A stretch of 64,000 nt of DNA from Sambucus nigra (taxonomy: Eukaryota > Streptophyta > Magnoliopsida > Dipsacales > Adoxaceae): positions 253,584,187 through 253,648,186 of the forward strand of contig OX422214.1 in the NCBI GenBank assembly GCA_949130495.1, given 5' to 3'. The notes under the pieces are model-generated. The model had not been told where the DNA came from, ran no database searches, and was given only the letters and a program-made list of their open reading frames with translations. Below, piece by piece: positions 57,380-64,000 of the stretch. The position numbers and the translations under genes were made by a program. Within the stretch, counting starts at the first letter, position 1. Each line of letters opens with the position of its first letter.

Positions 57380-57930
57380 TTATGGTGGTGCCTGCGATGT
57401 TGGGGTAACTATCAAGGCCTCCTCATGTTGGGCACCCTGTCCTGAAACTTTATCTAGTTGCGTCCAGTCCCTCCACCGGTGACCCTGCTGTTCGCACTTA
57501 TGAAACTGACCCTGAAACCCTTTCCTTATTATGCCTTGTTGTCCTTGCTGATTGGGATGAGGTTCCTTACCAGTCGAATCTGGGCAGTCTCGACAGGTAT
57601 GGACAGTTCTCCCACATTTAAAACACCTCTTGGTGGTTTCCCTCTTCTCCTGGATTTGTTGGCTCTGGCGAGTTTGTCTTTTCCCTCCATTTCCATTGCC
57701 CTTCTGTCCTTGACGACTCTTAGGCACTTGTTGTTGCTGCGGTGGTGTTTTCGCTTTGTTGCTAACTTTAGCAATGCCATATTGATTAACTTCTCTCGTT
57801 CTTTTGCCCCTGCAAGATGCACGCTTCTATTTTGGTACTACAATATTGCGGTAGTCACTGCCTGTGCCACGATATTCGCTATCTCAATGATTTTCGCTCT
57901 TTGTTGGTGTACCTACGGTACTTGTTGATC
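57380..57930 (-). pseudogene. B gag C-terminal region with zinc knuckle
   Basis: CFKCGRTVHTCRDC (about 57628-57587; C-x2-C-x4-H-x4-C), in a Lys/Gln/Gly-rich context, is a nucleic-acid binding knuckle of gag. A second, damaged knuckle (FHKCEQQGHRWRDW) follows at about 57490-57450. Between 57727 and 57930 another minus frame carries the preceding basic part (AGAKEREKLINM). The N-terminal gag core is missing. Confidence 0.65.
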
Positions 57931-58164
57931 TTGTCCTGCATTTGCTCCCTCAACAGTGTTAGTTCGTGCCTCCCTCAAGGGAGACATCTGAAATTCAAAT
58001 GAATTATATAAGTCCATCGACCATACATAACATTCTAGCAGAAGAACGTAGTCTACAAAACATAAACAAGGAGTGCAACAGTCCTAATAATAGGGCTCTA
58101 TATCAACGGAGGGTACGCAGAAACATAACAAGCCGTACAGATCCTAAGGACTATAGAACCTGAT

Positions 58165-58176
58165 GCTCTGATACCA
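58165..58176 (-). other. Element B primer binding site
   Basis: The minus strand reads TGGTATCAGAGC (initiator Met-tRNA type), two bases from the 5' LTR. Confidence 0.88.
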
Positions 58177-58178
58177 CC

Positions 58179-61136
58179 TGTGACACCCCAACTAATTAAA
58201 TACCGGGTAGCTACTCCTTTATTCAAATTAATACAAAATGTTAAGTTGGTTCAATTCATAACATCACTGTCGAAAACATCTTAAATAATTACTATCCACT
58301 TAATATTTAAAAAATGAGTTACCAAATTTTATTAAATTAAATTAACATGCAACCAATTAAAATATAAGCTAACTATACCACATCCACACCACAATCACCA
58401 TAGAATAATAATGAAATAATAAAATGAGTCTGGAGTAACACTCCCCTGAATAATCCAAACACCGAATAAAACCCAATACCAAGTCTGAATAAAATAACTC
58501 CAAAACTGAAATGAAATTGAAAGTATGAAAGCTGTCTCTAAATGGAAAGGGGCGACATGCCCTAACTGATGATTGACTCATAATAAAATCAAATGCAGAT
58601 TTTGGAGGCGTCTAATACCGAGATCCTGTACCTTCCACAGCAGCTACAACACGTCAATGTAATGGAACTCCTATGCTTGGCATCCCTATGGCTGGGCACC
58701 TAAAAAGTTTTACAAAATAAATAGATTTGAAAGCAAACGGGTCAGAGCCCGAGGTGAAAATAGTTTAAAATATAGCAAGTGTTTAATTGCATTAAACAGT
58801 GAATATTAAATACATGTTAGTTAAGTGCTCTCACATGAGTTCCTCACCCCTCAACTAATGTGCACACATAACGTAAATCCTTACCCCGTCCTAGTTATGC
58901 CGTTCTAACTAGTCTGTACCTCATCTTGTCCTCACATTATAATATAGAGGGTTATTCATATCATTCTAATATATCCTGAGTGTGACTCACATTTTCATTG
59001 ATCAAAATTATTTCATAACGATTACGATAGGAAATTCTCAATTTTAATCCCTTTAAAAAATGTCTTAATTATTCATATTCACACTTTAACTAAGAGTTCA
59101 AAATAAATACAAGTATATTATTCTCAGCATAAAAATATAAATAGGGCACCACGAGGCTAAGCTGTGGTGCACACATACTCTGCTATCGAATCCCGGTACA
59201 TCACGTACATAAGGACTACGTATTTCGAGTCTCTCAGGAACCGTTTCAATAAGCAAAATCACACATATTGGAGGCGAACATAGTTCACATACCCATGGGT
59301 CACGTACATACCTATGCTACCATGGTCAACTGACTTATTAACTCACAAATAAGCCATTCACAACCCTATGTTCTTAAGGTACCAATCTAAATCCCCCACG
59401 TAGGCACACAAAGATTAGATGGCCCTGTTCCGAAAGCTGACCTCCCGTAATAGCAAGTACGGTAGGTATGTCATACACATAATAATCCAAATAGTAAGAA
59501 TTCACACCACTTAGATAACTTGTTATATTATTAAAGGTATATTCTATACCCTATACCATTTATCCAATTCGTACACTATTATAATTCCGGATGATATATA
59601 ATATATTTCGCCGATACGTCTCACGTCGTAAAGTTTCGAGTACTTAAAACCTAACCGAAGAGGTTACTAAGTATCCTACTATTCCCACATATTAATTCAG
59701 TATTCTTAAGTCCTTATTTATGTCCCAAATTCTAACTTATCACTCCTAAGAACTTATATCATGTAATCGCATCATAAGATAGGAAATTACTCGTCGAACC
59801 TTCGTAAATTCAACACTACATTCCAACCAAATTTTGATACGTTCCGGGCTTCAAATATATCCCTACTAGTATCCTTCATGTCCTAATTTATTCACATAAT
59901 CCCCAACTACAACGTTTGATGGCCGAAAACACTTAAAATCAAAATGGAAAAAAAGTCACCATTTCTGGGGGGATCGATCGATCGATCCTGATCATCGATC
60001 GATCGACCTATGAATGTCGATCGATCGATAAAGCGGGCGAGTCTATGGGTTTCTTCATTTTTCAGTCCCATATTTGTCCCAAAACTTCATTACATGATGT
60101 GAAATCCTTATATAAGTATATGGGGTCATTATACAACCTAATTACATGATTCTTAATGTTCCAGAACCTTTAAATCATCAATAATTAGCATTTCTTGGAT
60201 CAAATCTTCATAATAACATAAAAACCCTATTTTGTTTCTATTTTCTTCAAGAACAATCATATTTCTCTTCTTAAATCCATTTTAATTCATCTAGGGTTAT
60301 GATTTGGTTACTGAATTACTTCCAGAATTAAACTACATGCAAATCCTATCCACGATTTAGGTTTCTTCTCCAAATTTCATGAGTTTCAATCCTTATTCAT
60401 GGCTACCATCAAATCCTTCACTACCATGGATTAATTATTCGCTAAAACTTAATGAATCAAATAACTTTCCTTGGAGTTGATGTTCTGATCCGTTGGTGAT
60501 ATTAAGGGTTGGTTCTCTTCCTTTCTCCAGTCACAATTCCGGCGAAAAGTGGTGGTGTGGGGGTGGTTATGGCCTTGAGAACTTCTTGTAACTTCTCCTC
60601 TCTCTCATGTTGCCCACTCTTTGATTTTTAGCTGATAATGGCCCTAATGGCCCTAATATTGGCTGATAAATAAGGCCTAAAATTCGTGGGTCAAAATCCC
60701 TTAAATATTAAGATTACTAAAATACCCTCCTGGGTTGTCGGTTCGGCCTAAAAATGCCCCGGGATCCAAACTAATCCCCCAGCTAGTATTTTCTGACTAT
60801 TTTGACCCCTATGGACACGTTGACGCACTCAAAATGATCATACGGATGATAAAATTATAATTTACTTCTAAATCCAATTTAAATTGATTCCTGACGCGAC
60901 TGACACGCGCGTCCCAACTTAATTTCCCAAATTATCGTAATTATGACTCGCGACAATTTTAATAAATTCCATAATCATATATTATTGCATTCACTCAGTA
61001 ATATTCAACATTATTATCATTATCAAATACCAACTCTTGTCTCGCTAGTATTTAAATCCAGATTAATTTCTAATTAATTCCCATTTAATTTAATTAATCC
61101 CATCAAATAAAATCAATAAAATTACGGGGTATAACA
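58179..61136 (-). repeat. Element B 5' LTR (2958 bp)
   Basis: TGTGACACCCCAACTAATTAA to ACGGGGTATAACA, followed by the target duplication TGTAT (61137-61141). It is full length and uninterrupted, and serves as reference for the split 3' LTR. The GATCGATC cluster is at 59972-60030. Confidence 0.92.
59972..60030. promoter_or_regulatory. GATCGATC palindrome cluster in B 5' LTR
   Basis: The same three-part cluster as at 41788-41850, with two or three substitutions. It lies in U3, about 1.1 kb from the LTR start. A regulatory role is inference. Confidence 0.45.
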
Positions 61137-61141
61137 TGTAT

Positions 61142-61786
61142 ATCTAAAGATGAATTAAGTAGAGTAACTTAATGAAATAGTTTAATGATAATATATGTGA
61201 AATGTTAATGAAATGATTTAATAATAACATATGAGAATTGTTAATTATTAGTATTACGATAGCGTACTGTATGGGAGGTGCGGGGGAGTTAAAAGAGAAA
61301 TGTATCCAAGGACTTAATGAGAATTACGGGTATACTGTAGCGTACTATATGAGCGACATGGGTGAGCTAAACCTGATATGGTTAGTTAGTTATTGATGAG
61401 ACCTAGTTGGGATGGGTAGCATAGCTAGATATGAGACGTTAGGTGTGCACTATAGATGAGAGGTGAGAAGCTCAAGAGAGTGTACATGTACTAATATATG
61501 TAATCAATAACTGCTTTTAAATTGAGATGAATAATTGCTAAATGTTTTCAAAATACTTTGGCTCTGACCTGTTTGCAAATTATTTTCAAAACCGCCAAGC
61601 TTGATGATCTGTTCTAGGGATGCGTAACTGCAACACTTGTGGATGCTTGCAGGATTTGGATTGAATGTTGTAGTCACCTCATTCCTAGAGTATGATGAAG
61701 TTCAGTTCTTCCATTTGGGCATGTTGCCCCTTAGGCTATTTCTTTTATTCAGTTTATCAGAGTTTGTATTTTTGGACTCAGTTTAT
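61142..61786 (+). repeat. LTR H, right part (plus orientation)
   Basis: Continues LTR H after element B. GGCTCTGACCTGTTT (61560) and GGGCATGTTGCCCCTTAGGC (61718-61737) are reverse complements of blocks in the minus-oriented LTRs (GACATGCCCTA near 58554 and 32565). It stops at 61786, where LTR G begins, without its own CGGGGTGTTACA end. Confidence 0.55.

Positions 61787-64000
<2,214 letters not shown>

Larger units (their letters stand above)
40030..61136 (-). mobile_element. Element B: Ty3/Gypsy chromovirus (Tekay/Del-like), interrupted by C
   Basis: LTRs at 40030-54494 (split by element C) and 58179-61136, interior 54495-58178, minus orientation. A perfect 5-bp target duplication TGTAT lies at 40025-40029 and 61137-61141. 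The gene order is gag, RT, RNase H, integrase with chromodomain remnant. The interior is short (3.7 kb), with protease and much of RNase H deleted, so the copy is non-autonomous. A hand count over the first 144 bases of the two LTRs gives about 10 differences, mostly C/T or G/A. Confidence 0.9.

Noticed and set aside
57458..57928. Plus-strand 156-codon ORF in B, Leu-rich.
   Set aside because: It is the complement of the gag zinc-knuckle region, which has clear C-x2-C-x4-H-x4-C motifs on the minus strand.

Overview
The window is a gene-poor, AT-rich stretch of a land-plant (probably eudicot) nuclear genome, made almost entirely of nested transposable elements. The evidence is plant-type LTR retrotransposons of Ty3/Gypsy (chromovirus and Tat) and Ty1/Copia, a CACTA transposon, a LINE 3' end, MITEs, tRNA-complementary primer binding sites and GT-AG introns. 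I found no convincing single-copy host gene, tRNA, rRNA or CRISPR array.

Layout, left to right. 1-1376: end of a plus-oriented Gypsy LTR. 1377-4991: Copia relic on the minus strand (gag, primer binding site, LTR). 4992-8225: decayed CACTA element (TNP2 transposase, a 272-bp tandem repeat, a possible second ORF, palindromic subterminal repeats). 8280-9640: relic of a plus-oriented Tat element (antisense-ORF fragment plus 3' LTR). 10059-10385 and 11046-11385: two fold-back MITEs. 11461-26195: Tat element D (minus strand), with LTRs, a degraded gag-pol and a multi-exon antisense gene of plant-mobile-domain type. 26241-32204: decayed Gypsy element E holding a LINE fragment. 32205-39234: decayed chromovirus-like element F with 3.1-kb LTRs. 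39235-40029 and 61142-61786: plus-oriented Gypsy LTR H, split by element B. 40030-61136: chromovirus B (minus strand, TSD TGTAT). B's 3' LTR is itself split by Tat element C (41927-53476, TSD CTAAT). 61787-64000: start of another minus-oriented LTR (G).

The most interesting feature is the region between integrase and the 3' LTR of the Tat elements. Elements C and D, and the relic at 8.3-9.6 kb, all carry a gene there that reads opposite to gag-pol. The cargo differs: C and the relic carry a PF04195-like ('putative gypsy type transposon') protein, in C with coiled-coil ORFs, while D carries a plant mobile domain (PMD) protein. These genes have introns, which survive reverse transcription only because they are antisense to the genomic RNA. 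The convergent regions and introns of these genes hold lineage-specific minisatellites.

A second theme is short palindrome clusters in LTR U3 regions. One motif, TCGTTCGAACGA, occurs in both Copia and Gypsy LTRs. In B a GATCGATC palindrome cluster occupies the equivalent place.

All assignments rest on reading motifs and repeats by eye. Divergence figures are hand counts.
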